From Takakia lepidozioides (taxonomy: Eukaryota; Streptophyta; Takakiopsida; Takakiales; Takakiaceae), in contig CM060732.1 in assembly GCA_030704615.1 (NCBI GenBank), forward strand, positions 12,650,001 to 12,714,000: a DNA stretch of 64,000 bases, in the 5' to 3' direction. The translations under genes were made by a program, and so were the position numbers. Positions 47,801-61,400 of the stretch are shown here, one piece after another. The notes beneath the pieces were generated by a model. The model searched no databases. It saw nothing but the letters and a program-made list of their open reading frames with translations, and was not told the origin of the DNA. Position 1 is the first letter of the stretch, and each line of letters begins with the position of its first letter.

Positions 47801-50800
47801 GGTTGTTTGTCTCCTCAGTCACTCATATTTGTGAGCAAATATGAGTGTGTATGCTTTTAAGAAGCAGGGCTTATCTCGATAAAACTGCCATGTCATGATG
47901 AACAGGAGAAGGAAAGATCAAGAGTGAGGGAGAAGCTGGAACGCTATAACAAGGAAAACTTGGCCCAGCTTGTGGATGTATTGGACCTTCATGTGTCAAA
48001 GACTGGGAAAAAGGTATCCAATCTTTCCCAACATCGTTGTTGGTCATGGCCGGTGTTGCTTTATGGCTGCTTCTGCTGTGATGCTGGGTGTCAGCTTTTC
48101 CTGATAACCCCAACATTATGTTTCAAAGTCTAGCCTGTGCTGTCACTCCTGACTGACGATTGTGCCACATGTTTGCAGGAAGAGCTCGTGGGGAAAGTAT
48201 TGGAGTTTCTGGAGAAACCCCATAAGACAACAGAAGTCCTACTGCAAGAGAAAGAAGAGGTACAGGGATAGTCAGGTCAATTTGTCACTGAGATGAGCCT
48301 ACCTTCCTTTGTCCTCCTGTGAAGCAGCTAGGTATTGGGGCTCCTTCGAGAAGTTAAGTGAAAGCTATATGTTATGTGCGGAGTCATTCTATCTCACAAA
48401 GTAGATGTCCCTCATTACCACCACAAACTGGAGCAAACCGTTGCGATCATTGAATGAGTATGCTCTTATTTCTGAGTTGTGAATGTGCTGGGGTGCACAT
48501 GGGTGTCTGCCAGCTATTGATGCTGCTGTCAGACGTCAAACTGTGGGGATGTCTTGCGGGTTAACAATTGTGAGTAGGTTGGGGTCCTTTCCTCATACAT
48601 ACTGCATTGGACCACAGTTAGACCTAGGATGCTTCAGTATTAAACAATAGCCCGACCTCTTCTGTCCCTTCCTCAGTGCATCCCCTTTTAGTCTCATCAT
48701 AAGTGCATGATGGAGTTCATCTTGTGCCAAGTAATAATATAGCCTGAGAATGAGGGACCTCCTTGAGCTCTCACCCTCCACTTTTTGCTTAGGGGGATGC
48801 TGTATGTGGTACGCCTTTCAGACTTGTCCTAGACTGATGAGACACCTTTTCAACCGTTGGGGTTTTCTTACACTGGAATTTCTCATTATTAACATGGGAT
48901 CTGGACTGCAAGGAGAAGCAGTTGAGAGAGAAGAAACGGAAAAGCATGGGGAAGAGATCCTCAGGAAAAAGGCTGCCAGGAAGGCCTCCAAAGGTGATTC
49001 TAGATTTATGCTTAATTGAGTGTGTAAGGAGTAAGTTATTTCAAAATTAGGAAATTCTTGCAATACATGGATTCTGTTACAGGTTGTGTGTGTCTGACTG
49101 ACATCTATAGTCAGAATGTCATAGAAGGCAATTGGCACTCGGGATTTCCAGCTATTCACCAAGAAAGTTTCCTGTTTTTCCTTGTAGAGATTGCAGATAT
49201 TTGTGACTTTTGGTAAACTGTCAAGTGTGGGTATTGCTATTGAGGTGATGGGACTGGTGGTATTACTGGTGCAATAGGTGTTTTGTATGGATGGAGAGAG
49301 TATCATATGTTATTTCCTTGCATAGTTGCCTGCTTAGATGCCTTCAAGTTAGCCTGACCTCATCCAGTAAGGAGCTTCAGTTGGGTTTTGACAAAGAATC
49401 TTCAGAAATGAGGCAATATGGTGTTTTCTAATTGTCTAATGGATTGTTTGGCTCTTTGCAGAAGCAAAAGGTTGATGGTGAATCTTCAGCGAAAGGTGGA
49501 AGGAGAAAGAAGGATGCTGACGAGAGTGATGATGATGAATCAGCCAAGAGTGATGATGATGACTCTTTAGAGGAGGAGGAGACAGAGAAGAAGCGGCTCA
49601 CATTCAAAGATGATGAAGAGGATGAAAACCCTGAGGAAGAGGAGGAAGAAGAGGAAGAGGAGGAGAAAAAGAAACCTGCAAAGAAGGCATCCAAGGCCTC
49701 TTCCAAGGAGGAAAGTGATGTTGGTGTAAGTGGCCTTTGGTACTTAATTTGGTTGGATCCATCTAAAAGCTAGTGCTAGTAGCATAACTAATTACAAATA
49801 CTCCATTGCCAAATGTAGCTTTTCTGGCACAACTTCAACTTGAATGTCTAAGTGGGGTTCTTCTGGAAGGACACATCTGTGAAAGTACAGTCCTGCTCCC
49901 ACTGACACCCAGCAGATTTTGGTATGTAGCAACTTGGCAATTGCCACCAGCAAATGTCATGGATGAGATTCACCACCTCTTGTGGAAGAGGATGGGAGAG
50001 CTCTCTGTTAGGGTGCGAATGACTGGAGGCCAAGGTCTTTTGGGCAAATTGAGCTCAATAATTTGGAAGGTTGAAAAGTCGTCGGACTTGTGTTCTTATC
50101 TTTGTTCACTTTCTTGCTCTCATAGAAAAAAACCAAGGCTAAAGAGGAAGGTGAATCAGAGGAGGCTCAGTCATCCAAGAAGTCTGTGAAAAAGACACCA
50201 GCGAAGCAACCAGTTCCTGACAGCCCTCCAAAGTCGTCTTCAAAGCCAATTGAGAAGGTTTACACGAAGAGCTCCAGAAAGCCCCATAAGGAGACAGAGA
50301 AAGAGAAGAAAGAGGCAGCAAAAACTCCGGCTCCACGTGGAAGGCCAAGGAAGACAGATGTTGTGCCTGCAAAAAAGTCAGCATCTAAGGAAAAGGGTAA
50401 GCATGGGACCTGCAGGTTTTGAGGACTTCACCTTATTACATTGTATTTGCTTGTGGATACGAACTGTTACAGTAGGTTGTACCCAGTTAGCAACATACGA
50501 CTGTTGTAACTAATGGTCTCCACTTTGTTTTGGGTCACTATTTGTGAAGCCTCCTTTTCCAGTGCAGCATCTGTAGGCTGTAGTAGCCTGCTTTCCATAG
50601 ATCTCCTTGATAAACACTGCTTTCTTCAAAACTATTCAATCCTTCAGGATGTGTTGAACACTTCATACCATCAGCTTGTTGGATCAAGCTGTTACCCGGG
50701 ACTGCACACTTGACTTTCCATATGCACAGCAAGGACCTTCTTTGGAGTTGCTTCAATGGTCAATATTTAGTCCATAGTTTCTGTGAAGCCGTGGCCTGTA

Positions 50801-51816
50801 AGTTAATTAATCAGCTAGTCAGTCTTTTGCTCTGGTAGACTTCTATGGGGTGTTGGGTTTTTGTTTTATCATGGGTCATAGTTTGTGAAGAGTTCGTGAC
50901 TTGACAGAGGTTCCCTGTGTTTTGGTGCAGATGCAGGGAAGGAGAGGAAATCAGATTCGGTGAAAGGAAGGAAACCTAGGAAGAAAAAGATTCCAACCGA
51001 TGAAGAAATGCAAGCTGAGATCCGAGAACTTCTCAAGGAAGCTGACTTCAGCAAGGTTAGTTGGCCGGTAGAGAGGTTACAGGCGACATTAATTTACATG
51101 TCTGTGTGCACACTTGGGTTTCTTCAGGGAGAGGTATGTAGGTGAGTTACTTCATATAGGGACATCAGATTATTGTCACATAGGGATTTTCCCTTCACAT
51201 TCCGTCCAGTTTAAGCTGGTGTTTGTGCATGAAACTCTTGAAGTTTCATGAAGTAGAAGAAACCAGTTTGTTTTAGCATTTAAGAAGTCAACAATCTGGT
51301 TGGGTTTATCTTTTAGTAATGTTTCTGACATGCTACTTAATTCTGTGTATGCAGGTCACTTTCACTGATGTTGTCAGCCAACTTGGTATGTCTTACTGAA
51401 CCTTTCCATCCTCGGTACACTCACTGACTTGTGATACAGCTGGTAACTACAGTTGTGTTATGCATTGCCCACAGTTGCTGCAATGAAAAGCAGCAAGATC
51501 AATGTGGAAGAACTCCTCATGTGCCAGAGCTTCATATTCAGTGCTTGCTTAGTTTTAAGCTGATGGATATTTGGATTTAAGCTGGAAATGTCTTTGCAGT
51601 TTCTGACAGTTGCTTTCTGTGGTGAATTTGGCTGGTGCTTTTTTAGAGGTCAAGTTTGAGGTGGACCTCTCTGAGCAGAAGGCACATGTGAAAAAGCTCA
51701 TTAAGTTAGAAATCAGCAAGGTTGCAGAAGAGGCTGATGATGAACCAGAACCAGAGAATGATTCGGACCCAAAGGGTTCAGTAGACCAACAGGTGGAAGG
51801 CGAGGAAGTTGATTGA
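44825..51816 (+). CDS. DEK-type chromatin protein, twelve exons
   Basis: Exons 44825-45703, 45985-46018, 46722-46804, 47559-47618, 47906-48013, 48179-48259, 48913-48993, 49462-49725, 50126-50396, 50931-51055, 51355-51385 and 51647-51816 join in frame to 728 residues. Residues 1-240 are a Glu/Lys/Val-rich acidic region; an AT-hook-like KKKPGRPRK follows near 225. The conserved DEK core runs from KSIERFIAS through GDGTSLKDIPN, FNKRGK, LKHHIMQFSGYAW and VGKVLEFLEKPH (about 270-415). Further AT-hook-like motifs are LPGRPPK (about 437) and APRGRPRKTD (about 601). Acidic runs fill 443-530. The C-terminal DEK_C domain is split over the last three exons (PTDEEMQAEIRELLKEADFS, VTFTDVVSQL, VKFEVDLSEQKAHVKKLI). 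DEK proteins bind DNA and histones and alter chromatin topology and transcription. The start ATG sits in GCGATGG. Downstream partial copies show the 3' half was duplicated. Confidence 0.9.
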
Positions 51817-54741
51817 CCTCATGGGATGGTGACTGGAGGCACTGCAGTTCACGCTGGTGATCTGAGGGCAGGAAGAGGGTTGATGGCACAAACTTGGGGG
51901 AATGAAAGAGTCTTTGCGAAATTGAAAAAGCCATAAAGGGGATAATCTGACAGGTTTAGAAAGTGGAGCTGAGGTGAGTAGGCTCACAGTAATGAATGTC
52001 AATTTCTGGTAGGTTTCTTTTCTGTATTACCAAGTCAGTGCATCTTGAAGCTAAGGCCCCACTGTAGATTAGCCTAGGAGATATGCACATCACAGGTAGG
52101 ATTTTTGTAGGCACATTGTTGGTTATCTAGGGTTGGGGTTCATATCTGTCCATATCATGTTTTCTTTTCTTGTGTCAGGATTTGCTGAGGTAGGGAAGAG
52201 CATTTGTTGGTTAGGTCCGGGTCAATGTATCCTCTGTTAAAAAGCTAGTCCTAGATATGTCATCACTTGTATTCTAGTCCCAAATACGTCAGACAGTTTG
52301 GGTAGCATCTTCCCGGCGGCCCCTTTGCTGTTGAGGGACTGGTCAATTCAAACCTCTGTGGTGGGTGAACTTACTGAATTGGACACTTGTACTACATTTG
52401 GTTTCATTTTGCACTTTCACTGTGCTGGATTTGGACCTACTCCAAGTCAATGCTGTGGAGGGGTTACATCTGTACATAGCTGGCTTGTCTTTTTGTTTCC
52501 TACATTACAGAAACATATCCGAAGGAAATTGTGGAAGGTAGCTCAGACAAGCTTGAGTGTGTCTAGTCAGCTATGTACAGGCTTAGACTGTCTATTATTT
52601 ACATAAACAGATAATTAGCCCAGTGTAGGGACGTAATTATGGATTTGCTGCAGGTAGGCCCCGGATGATTTCATCTCAGATCAATCTAGCTATCAGAACA
52701 TGTTTAATTTTAGTGGCTGCAAGTATGGATCTGAGTGACTCATCATCAAGCATGTTGTAATCCATTTCATTGGATAGGAAGTGGTCTATGTGCTGTTTAT
52801 GCCTGAGTTTGCTCTTCATGTGGCTTCAACTGAGCATGTGGTGAGTTCAGTGAATGTGCTGTCACATCACAGAAGAGGCAATTGGATTTCCTCATTTCCA
52901 TGTCATTGAAAGCATCTGCCGAGTCTGAAGAGTCTTGTGCTTTCATGCACTTGGGAGTCTGCTTAAACAACCTCCCATGGACCAGTTTGGTGCTTTTGAC
53001 TTGATTTGGACTGCAATTTTTTGAGATACTGTTGTACCATATTCATGCTGTCCATGTAGGGTATCCATTTCTCTATAATTGTTGCAGCTTGGGTGCCTTG
53101 ATCTGGTACAAGGAAACAAAAGATGAAGCTTGCCAACTCGTTGTTTCAGATGATTGAAGCTTCACGCACCGTCACCTGTTTCAGATGTATTTATCCCTTG
53201 CCAAGCTAATATCATGGAAGGATTTGTTGATGGTTTTTGTTTTCTTTTGTTGCTATGAATTTTGTTCTGGAAAGCCTTTAGAAAGGGACATTTGGGTGAG
53301 GGAAGTAGCACTCCTAATTGCACTTGAATAATGTTCGCCCACTGAAGTAGTTTAAGCAAATCCGCCACATTTACTATGCTGACAAGTGGAGGTGGCTATT
53401 TGTGCATGACACCAAAATTACAGAAGGGTGGAGCTATTCTGGGCAATGAAAAGCTTATATAAGGCTTAAGGAAGTCCAATGATAGGTTATCTCAACCCAA
53501 AATCGTGCATTCCTCTATGAGGGTTCCTATTTATGGCCAACTTTGCCCAAGTGTGCCCAAGTGTTTCTTAATAAATTTTTAAGAGAAAGGGTGTGGGGGC
53601 TCTTGGCAACTATCGTAACTGATTGTTGGGTTGAGAATTTCAGCATGAAACCAAATAGGGAAGAAGGCCTTGGTGTGTGAAGACGAGTGTGTAACTGTAT
53701 GTGCTTGGTTGGAGTGGTTGTAGATCACAATCGTGGAGAGACGGAGAGGTCTAGTGATTTAAGTATGGACTTTCATTCCGCGATGCTGGACTTCTAATCA
53801 GTTTCAATTGGAGGTACTGCACTATTGGTGGGCTACTTGCTTGGACGGTCAAGTCGAAGTCGAACTGTTCTGCCGCAAGTGCCCTTCCTGCAGTTTTGAA
53901 CGACCTTCAAGATCATGAGACTAGTAAAAGGAAAACACATTCTTTGGATTCTGGAAGAAGCAAACGAATCAAACTCCTACCGTATAACAATGACAAGCGC
54001 GAGGATCTTGATGATTGTGAAAAAACTGAAAGTGGAGTTGGGGAAGAAGGAAGAGGAGGGAGAGGAACCGTGTTTAGAGAGGGGACAACCAGAAATGATG
54101 GAGGGTCCAAAACAAAGAAGGGATACCGACGCGTCCCAGAAATGAAGGTAGAACTCGACTGCAAAATTGTACTACCTTTATGGATACGGAACGGAGGTGA
54201 CGGTGTCATCATCGCAATTTTTGCAGAAGTCTTTAGTGTTGTAATTTGTGGGTGTGCGAGAGAGAGAGAGAAGAAAGTAGTTAGCAAACTAACTAACTCG
54301 GGTCAGAAATCTCATTTGCATGCAAGAAGAAATATGAAGAAAGGTGAAAGCATGCAAGACGAAAAAGAGAAGAAAAGCAATCAGGTGTCTTTAAACTGTA
54401 GTATAACAGGGCATATAACAGGTAAGTTTTTCAAATATATATCTACAGTCAGAATTTGTACCGTACTAAGAAATTGGAACGTTCTTCAGTGTCAGAAAAT
54501 GGCTTCTCTTTCCTTGTAAGACCATGACATATACTTGGCCACTGATTACCTACCTTAGATGTGGACGTAAGGCTAGTCGGGACGTGGGTTCAAATTGTGA
54601 CTGTCATAGGCAATTCAAAGACATAATCTGTAATCGACGCTTTTGTTTGTTTTCTTCAGTCATTGTTGTCAGCGACGATGCTGTGAATGCTTTTAGGCCT
54701 CAGCGCTTTCCTTGTCCAAACTACCGACGTTTCCATGAATA
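51817..54741. other. DEK 3' flank and spacer before the tandem partial copy
   Basis: Contains the DEK 3' UTR, and a 13-bp perfect inverted repeat CTGTACATAGCTG (52470-52482) with its complement at 52568-52580. A 200-residue open frame at about 53896-54519 lacks an ATG at its start and matches nothing I recognise; I do not call it a gene. Confidence 0.5.
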
Positions 54742-57376
54742 GAAGGAGAGATCAAGAGTGAGAGAGAAGCCAGAACGCCACCCCAAGGAGGCGTACCATT
54801 TTGGCACGTAGGAAAAACTGGTGAGGAAAGTGTTGGAGTATGAGGAAAAACCCGACAAGAAGATATGAGGGAGATATACAAACAAAAACCAGCCAACATT
54901 CACGTGCCAAAATGGTACGCCTCCTTGGGGTGGCGTTCTGGCTTCTCTCTCAAAGTGCATATTAAGTGAATGTTTTAGTGGAAGGCAACTGGAAATTGTA
55001 CTATTCAGCAAAAAAGAGCCCCCTCTCTTCCCTCATAAAATGTTACATACTTGTGACTTCTAGTAAACTGTTAACTCTGGCTGTGGCTTCGAGGGCTGGC
55101 TGGGACAGATGGGTATTACAGGTGCAATAAGTATTTTATATTGATGGACAGCAGTACTGTCATGAACTATTTCCTTGCAGAAAGTTCCATGGTTAGAAGC
55201 CTGCAGATCAGTGACCTCATTTAGTAAGGCTTTCTGGGTTGGCGTCTAAGCAGGAACCTTCAGTACTGAGGAATATTGGTTCTTTGACAATGTGGTAGAT
55301 TGTTGGGCGTGTTCAGAATCAAAAGGTTGATGGTGAATCTTCAGCAAGAGGAGGAAGAACGGAAAAGAAGGATGCTGAAGAGAGTGATGATGACAAGTCC
55401 TTCAAGGAAATGGAGAAGAAGCAGCTCATATTCGAGGATAATGAAGAGGATGAAAACCTTGAGGAACAGGAGAAGGGAAAGAAACCTGCAAGGAAGGCAT
55501 CGAATGCATACTTCAAGGAGGAAAGCGATGCTTCTGTGAGTGGCATTTGCTACTTGTAAGTACTAAAATGTGCTCTTGTGGGATATCAGCAAGTTTTTGC
55601 TATCATACTATTCTCAAGCAAAAGGCAGAAAAAACAGCTGAATGTATTTTTGGGCGAATTTCATTGTGTTTCTTGTGGAGGCACACATGTTTGTAAAACT
55701 ACAGTCCTGGTCAACTGACAGCCAGGGCCTTTTTGTAGGTAGCAATTTGTGATTTTTCACAGCTAGTGTCACTGATGAATTTGACCGCCACTTCTGCGCC
55801 CAAGAGGATACAAGAGTCTCAGTAAGGTCTGTCAATGAATCTACATGATTGAGGGGAATCTCTTCATACTCCTGGGCGGTTCAAATGAACAATATGAAAA
55901 GCTGGATGTAGTGTGACCTGCATGTGTATTTATCTTGGTTTGGTTTCTTCTTCTCATCCAGGATAAAACCAAAACTAAAGAGGAAGGTGAATCAGCGAAG
56001 GCGAAGTCATCACATAAGTCTATGAGATTGACACCAGCCAAGGCATCATCCCCCAACAGCCCGCTCAAGCCATACTCAAAACCAATGGAGAATCCTTACA
56101 CCACGAGCTTGATAAAGCCACATAAGGAGAAAGGGAAAGAGAAGGACGAGATAGCAAAACCTTCAACCGCAGCATTGCCAAGGGGAAGGGAAAGAAAGTC
56201 AGGTGTGGCACCTACAAAAAAGTCAGCAGCCAAGAAAGTGGCCGGTATGGGCTGCAGGTTTTAAGGACTCCATTTTATTACATTGTCTCTGTTTGTGGAT
56301 ACAAATTGTTACTGTAGGTTAGACCCATGGTTTTTGTGAAGGTGTGGCCTTTAAGCTGACTAATCAGCTATTTCTTCATTTATATTGGGATACACGGGTT
56401 TGTTTTATGTAGGTTCTCAAACTTGCAGAGGTTTCTGTGTGCTTTGAGGCTGATGCTGGGAGGGAGAGGAAATCAGGTAGAGTGAAGGAAAGAAAATGTA
56501 TGAAGAAACAAATCCCATCCGATGAAGAAATGCAAGCTGAGATCCGTGAGCTCCTCAAGGAAGCTGACTTCCGCAAGGTGATGGTAGAGAGGTGACAGGC
56601 TATTGTAATTTTTGTATGTTTGTGTGTGCACCTGCATATTTCTTCAGGGCAGAACCTGTATATACGGATCGATTCATCTAGGAGAAGGGATTATTCGACA
56701 TTGGGCTTATCTTTTGGTGATGGTAGAGAGGTGAGAGAGGTTTCTGTTACTAATTGGGTTTATCGTTTTCACTGTGTGTATGCAGGTCACTTTTACGGAT
56801 GTTGTCAGCCAACTTGGTATGTCTTACCGAACCTATCCGTCCTAGGTTGACTCACTGGCGACTTAAGACTCTGAGACAACTGGGGTAACCAGATTTATGC
56901 ATTTCCCACAATTGCTGCAGTAGAAAGCAGCAAGATGAATTTGGGATCTTAGCTTCAGATCCCAGAGCTTCAGGTAATGGATTTCTGGGAGGTGGGACAA
57001 TCCTCATTTTCAGTTCCATAGTGTTAGCCACAATGTCTGCTCAAAAACCCGACCAAGGCTTTCTCTTTCCTGATAGCCAATATCTAGAAGTTTGTCTTGG
57101 ATGTTTCTGACGGGGACAATTTGCGTGGTGAATGTGCCTTGTCCTTATTCAGAAGTACATTTTGAAGTGGAACTCTCCAAGCAAAAGGCACATGTGAAAA
57201 AACTCATCAAGTTGGAAATCCACAAGTTTGTAGAAGAGGCTGACGATGAAGCAGAAGCAGAACCTGAGAATGATTCAGGACCCAAGGAATCAATAGAGCA
57301 ACAGGTGAAAGGTGACGCGCTACAGGGACTCTCTATAGAATTTGATTCAGTAGTGAATGGAGAAGGTGTTCAATGA
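54742..57376 (+). pseudogene. Tandem partial duplicate of the DEK gene (copy 2)
   Basis: Homologous to the DEK gene from about exon 5 to the stop. A short piece at 54745-54860 resembles exons 5 and 6 run together without the intron (RSRVREKPERHP ... LVRKVLEYEEKPDKK) but is broken by stops. Better-preserved exons follow: 55317-55535 (acidic, equal to exon 8), 55962-56244 (exon 9; the AT-hook GRPRK is altered to GRERK), about 56453-56578 (exon 10), 56786-56816 (exon 11) and 57153-57376 (exon 12 with a longer tail). Introns are also similar (for example 55060-55150 with 49200-49290), so this is a genomic duplication. The exon 10 acceptor has lost its AG at the ancestral place (CTGATGCTGGG against CAGATGCAGGG). 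It lacks exons 1-4. It is probably a pseudogene, although a short DEK_C protein cannot be excluded. Confidence 0.8.
54760..54951. repeat. Perfect 50-bp inverted repeat within DEK copy 2
   Basis: 54760-54809 is the exact reverse complement of 54902-54951 (50 of 50 bases), with a 92-bp spacer. The left arm starts in the exon 5-like remnant (GAGAGAGAAGCCAGAACGCC). The spacer holds the exon 6-like remnant. The arms could extrude a cruciform or form a long RNA hairpin. Confidence 0.95.
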
Positions 57377-57540
57377 CCCATAGGAACGGCATGGCCTGTA
57401 AGTAAATTTATCAGTTAGCCAGTCTTTGCACTCTTGAATCAGGATGTGCGATATTTGAATTGCTCTTTTTCAGAGTTGGGTACAGTGCCATCTGTCCTTA
57501 AAGGTCCTTGGACTTGAGCTTTCCATGTTTTTGGTGGCAG

Positions 57541-58417
57541 AGGTACAGAAGGAAAGGAAATTAGATGCAGTGAAGGATAGACATCCTGGGGGGAATAAGA
57601 CTCCGTCCGATGAAGAAATGCTAGCTGAGGTCCGGAAGCTTCTCAAGGAGGCTGACTTCAGCAAGGTTAGTTGGATTCTAGAGGGGCGACTGTACCAAAT
57701 TGTATGTGTGTGCATGACCTGTGGAGTGTTTCATCAAAACAAGACTATCTATCTAGGATTATTTCCGGGTCTTTAAATCTTTGGATACCTCTCGAATGGA
57801 GTTCAGAGTTTACCAGGCTCTGACATATATATTCCGCATGAGGAGTTGCCCTTCACTCTTCTGGTGGTTTCATCCAGCATACTGAAGGTAGACTGAAGGG
57901 TGACGTCCTTGCATGAAGCTCCAAGTAGAAGACCAGCTTTTGTGATGGCTTAGAAGAGGAAACAACTTGATTGGTTTATCTAAGGTGAGGTTTATGTGAC
58001 TTGCTGCTTCATGTTGTGTATTCAGGTCACTTTTGATGATGTTCGCCGCCAACTCGGTATGTCTTAAACAGTGAACCAATCCATCATGGGGATTTTCACT
58101 GGCTTGTGAAATAACTGTTAGCTAGGATTATGCATTTCCCACAGGTCCTGCACTAGAAAGCAACAGATGAATGCTGGAGAGCATCTCATGTGACAGTCTT
58201 TCCTGCTACTGGATAGAAGAAGCCAATATTGTGGCAATTTCTGACAATTTGTTTTGTGTGGTTGACTGTGGCTCCTCTATCAGAGGTAAACTTTGAAGTG
58301 GACCTCTCTAAGCAAAAGTTGCATATTGCAAACCTCATTACGTTTCAAATCAGCAAGGTTGCAGATGGGGCTGAACCACAACTGGAACTCGAACAGAAAC
58401 CAGAGAAGGCAGATTGA
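57541..58417 (+). pseudogene. Second partial duplicate carrying only the DEK_C module (copy 3)
   Basis: Three exon-like pieces repeat the last three exons of DEK: 57541-57665 (PSDEEMLAEVRKLLKEADFS), 58026-58056 (VTFDDVRRQL) and 58284-58417 (VNFEVDLSKQKLHIANLI, ending in a stop). Splice sites GT/AG and intron phases match the parent gene, and the domain is uninterrupted. No start codon or promoter is evident, so it could serve as an alternative 3' end of an upstream transcript or be a relic. Sequence is more diverged than copy 2 (for example TFDDVRRQ for TFTDVVSQ). Confidence 0.75.
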
Positions 58418-61400
58418 ATAGAGCAACAAGTGAAGAGGGCAAAGGCGATTGGCCTGGCACAAATTTCAGAGCAAAGAAGTATCATTTTGAGCTTAGCATA
58501 ATCCAACCACAGGTTCAGAAGCGTGTGGCTGAACTGTTTATGTGGAAAGTCCTATCACTGGAACATGCACTTGGATTTCCAAATTTCCAGGTCAATGAGA
58601 GTGAGTCCAAGTCAGATCATGGTATTAGGGCAGGCCACTCACAGTTAGACAACCCAATAATTAGTGCACTTTTAACTGAAACCTAAGAGCCTGAATGAAA
58701 ATCTAGCCCCATTTGTAATTAGTGCAAACAAGTTAAACTAACTAATTGAGAGAATAGCCCCATTAGATTTACATTAAAAATCAAGTTAGGTGGCCCTTAT
58801 TCAATGTAGAGATGTTCTTCTTTCTGCATTTCAGTTTTTTCCCACTGTTCATGTTCTTGCGCCTCTACTGTTGTACATTACCACACATGTTAAGCAGATG
58901 TAGATGTTCTTGCCATATCTGTGGCATGTTCAGCCATATGTCCTCCCTCCGGCCTCAACTCAAAACCCTAAATGCGCTTCCTCAAGAAAGCTCTTGCCAT
59001 CCAGCGAAATCAAATCCTCCCTCGTAGACAAAGAAACCCGGTGAAGTATCCAATTGGAAAACAACAATGTACACAAAACCTGCAAACTCACTATCACTGA
59101 AGTCAAACCGACCTCTCAAGCTCTCCACATACCCGCAACGCCTCAAACATTCCTCACAATCCGACCCAGCCACATTCTCACAACACAACATCGACAAGCC
59201 CAATTCTATTCGGAAGTTCTTTGCTACGACTTCAACAAACCCAGCTCGAATTGCATGTCAACACTCTGCATCATCAGAGAAGCGAATACTCACTCACAAT
59301 TCAACCAGAGTGGGGCGAAGCCGGAAGCCTGGACTCAATCCCGAGCTATGGAGACTGCGACACCGCTCCAAAGATGATTATTCTAGCGACGACTGAAGGT
59401 CGGAAGCTAGTTTAGCGTAGAGCAGAAATAGGGTGCCATAGTGCCTCGTCGTCATCACCACGTCATCGTCGCCACTTCATCGTCAATTTCTTTGGAACCT
59501 GCCCGAAATGCCTGAAAATGTCTTTGGAGCCCAGGAAGGGATGACGATGTCCCTGCATCCTTGAGCGCGGAGGGGTTTCACGCAATGTGGTGAGGGCACC
59601 TTCTTCTTCGACCTATTTCAGCCTGTTTTGCCTCTCATCAGACTCGGCCCTGAGATGCCTGTTATCAGAGTCGTCCCTATATTTAGCTCGTTAGGATCTA
59701 TGGTGGTTTTGGAGTGATTTTGACATGTTACTGCCAATGTGGCAACAGGAAAGAATCGAAAAACAGATAACAGAGACAAGGAGAAGCTCCCAAAAAAGAA
59801 CGTTTGAATTTTGACAGTTATTTCATGGATCCGTCAGCATACACAGTGGCGATTGTGCGAAACATTGATACAGCCAAGGCGTTACCACTTATTGTTCAAT
59901 ATCTGGTCTATACCCTTATATCGTTTTATCTAATGCAAATCCTTCACCCGAATATTTTCTATAGTATTGTGTTCTATTCTTCGCTTTGGGGTTTCTAAAG
60001 GTCAGGTTGTGTGCTTAACTGACCAGGAGAGCATTTGATGGATTAGGCTATGGATTGGATTTACCAGACCTAAATATTGAGGGGAATGGACACTGAGGAC
60101 TGTTTGCACTATTTCTAGTGTTTTGGCATGATGTAATGCAGGTTGTATCAGGAGAATACATATTCTGGAACTCCCTTGGCAAATATCCACATGTTGTTCT
60201 GCTAACATTATAGGTGTTTGCGGTATATATTATGACAAAAACATCATATGAACCTTTTGGCAATGTCAACGGCAACCATTGGACCAGCATACGTTGGGTT
60301 TGATACGATTTCATTCTTCAAAGTTGGGCCTTCATGTGATCAAAAGGCGTGTTCATGACAAACCACCTGTGGGAAACCAGTTACTTCAAACAGTAATTGT
60401 CTTCAGGGTGCCATAGTGCCATAGTGCCATAGTTCCCACAACTGTCTTCAAAAGCTGTATTTTCAACATGTTTGGGTTCTAATGATGTTTCCCCAGACTG
60501 ATGCTTTTGAGTACGTGCGCAGAGGTACTGTGGATTTGCTGGCACCTTGCAAGCTGGAAATCACAACCCTTGCGGGAGCATTGTCAACTGTTGTCTTGAA
60601 GACAGCAAAGAGCTTCAGGATCAGAAGGAAGATGAGTTCAGCTTCACGAGGTAAGATCATTGTACTAATGCTTAGGTAGGTAGAAGAGCAGCTCCTTGGG
60701 ATTTCAGTAATGAAGTATTTGCTTATCCACTAAATCTTTATCTTGGCAGCTTGGTAGACTGTCGAGCGTACTTCGAGCCATCCTTGTGATTTGGTAGATT
60801 TGCAAGCATGAAAGTAATTTCTCTCTAAGCCCAATAACAACTGTGACTAGGTTACATATCGCCTGCACTTCCGGAGCAGTCTGTTTCTTTCCTCTGTCTG
60901 CTGCTTTGGAAGAAGTCATGGTTCTACTCAGAGCTTTGAATTGAAATAGAGGTCGTAAAAGTGCTGAGAAGATCGTTGGGCATGCGTGGCTGCTTTCCCT
61001 GATTCGGTCTTGTTCTTTAAGGGCTAGCGGTGAGCCTATCGAATGTCACAAGCAGAATAATAGTTATAAATATTTCCTGAACAGAAACAACAAGTCCTAC
61101 AATAAGCATACAAAGAATGGGATTTGAAACACTTCAGCATACAGATAGACCAGCGATCTTTCACGACCAGACACTTGCAAGAAGACACTAACATGAAATA
61201 CGCCAAAACTAGACATGAAACAAAAATAGAAACTGAATGTTGATAGACCTGCACTGCCTGTACACAAACACTAACTTGTTCACATAAACCCACACGATCT
61301 ATCAAAACATAAAGTAAACAAGGAAAAACGCCATCAACCTAGAAGCAAGAAATACAAAACCCTAGCTTCAAATCAAACCCTACATGAACATAAATGAAGC

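Noticed and set aside
53896-54519. 207-codon plus-strand ORF, Lys/Glu-rich
   Set aside because: Does not begin with ATG, has no recognised domain and shows no exon homology to DEK.
59054-59415. Overlapping ORFs on both strands near 59.0-59.4 kb
   Set aside because: Several frames open together, no family resemblance, no splice partners.
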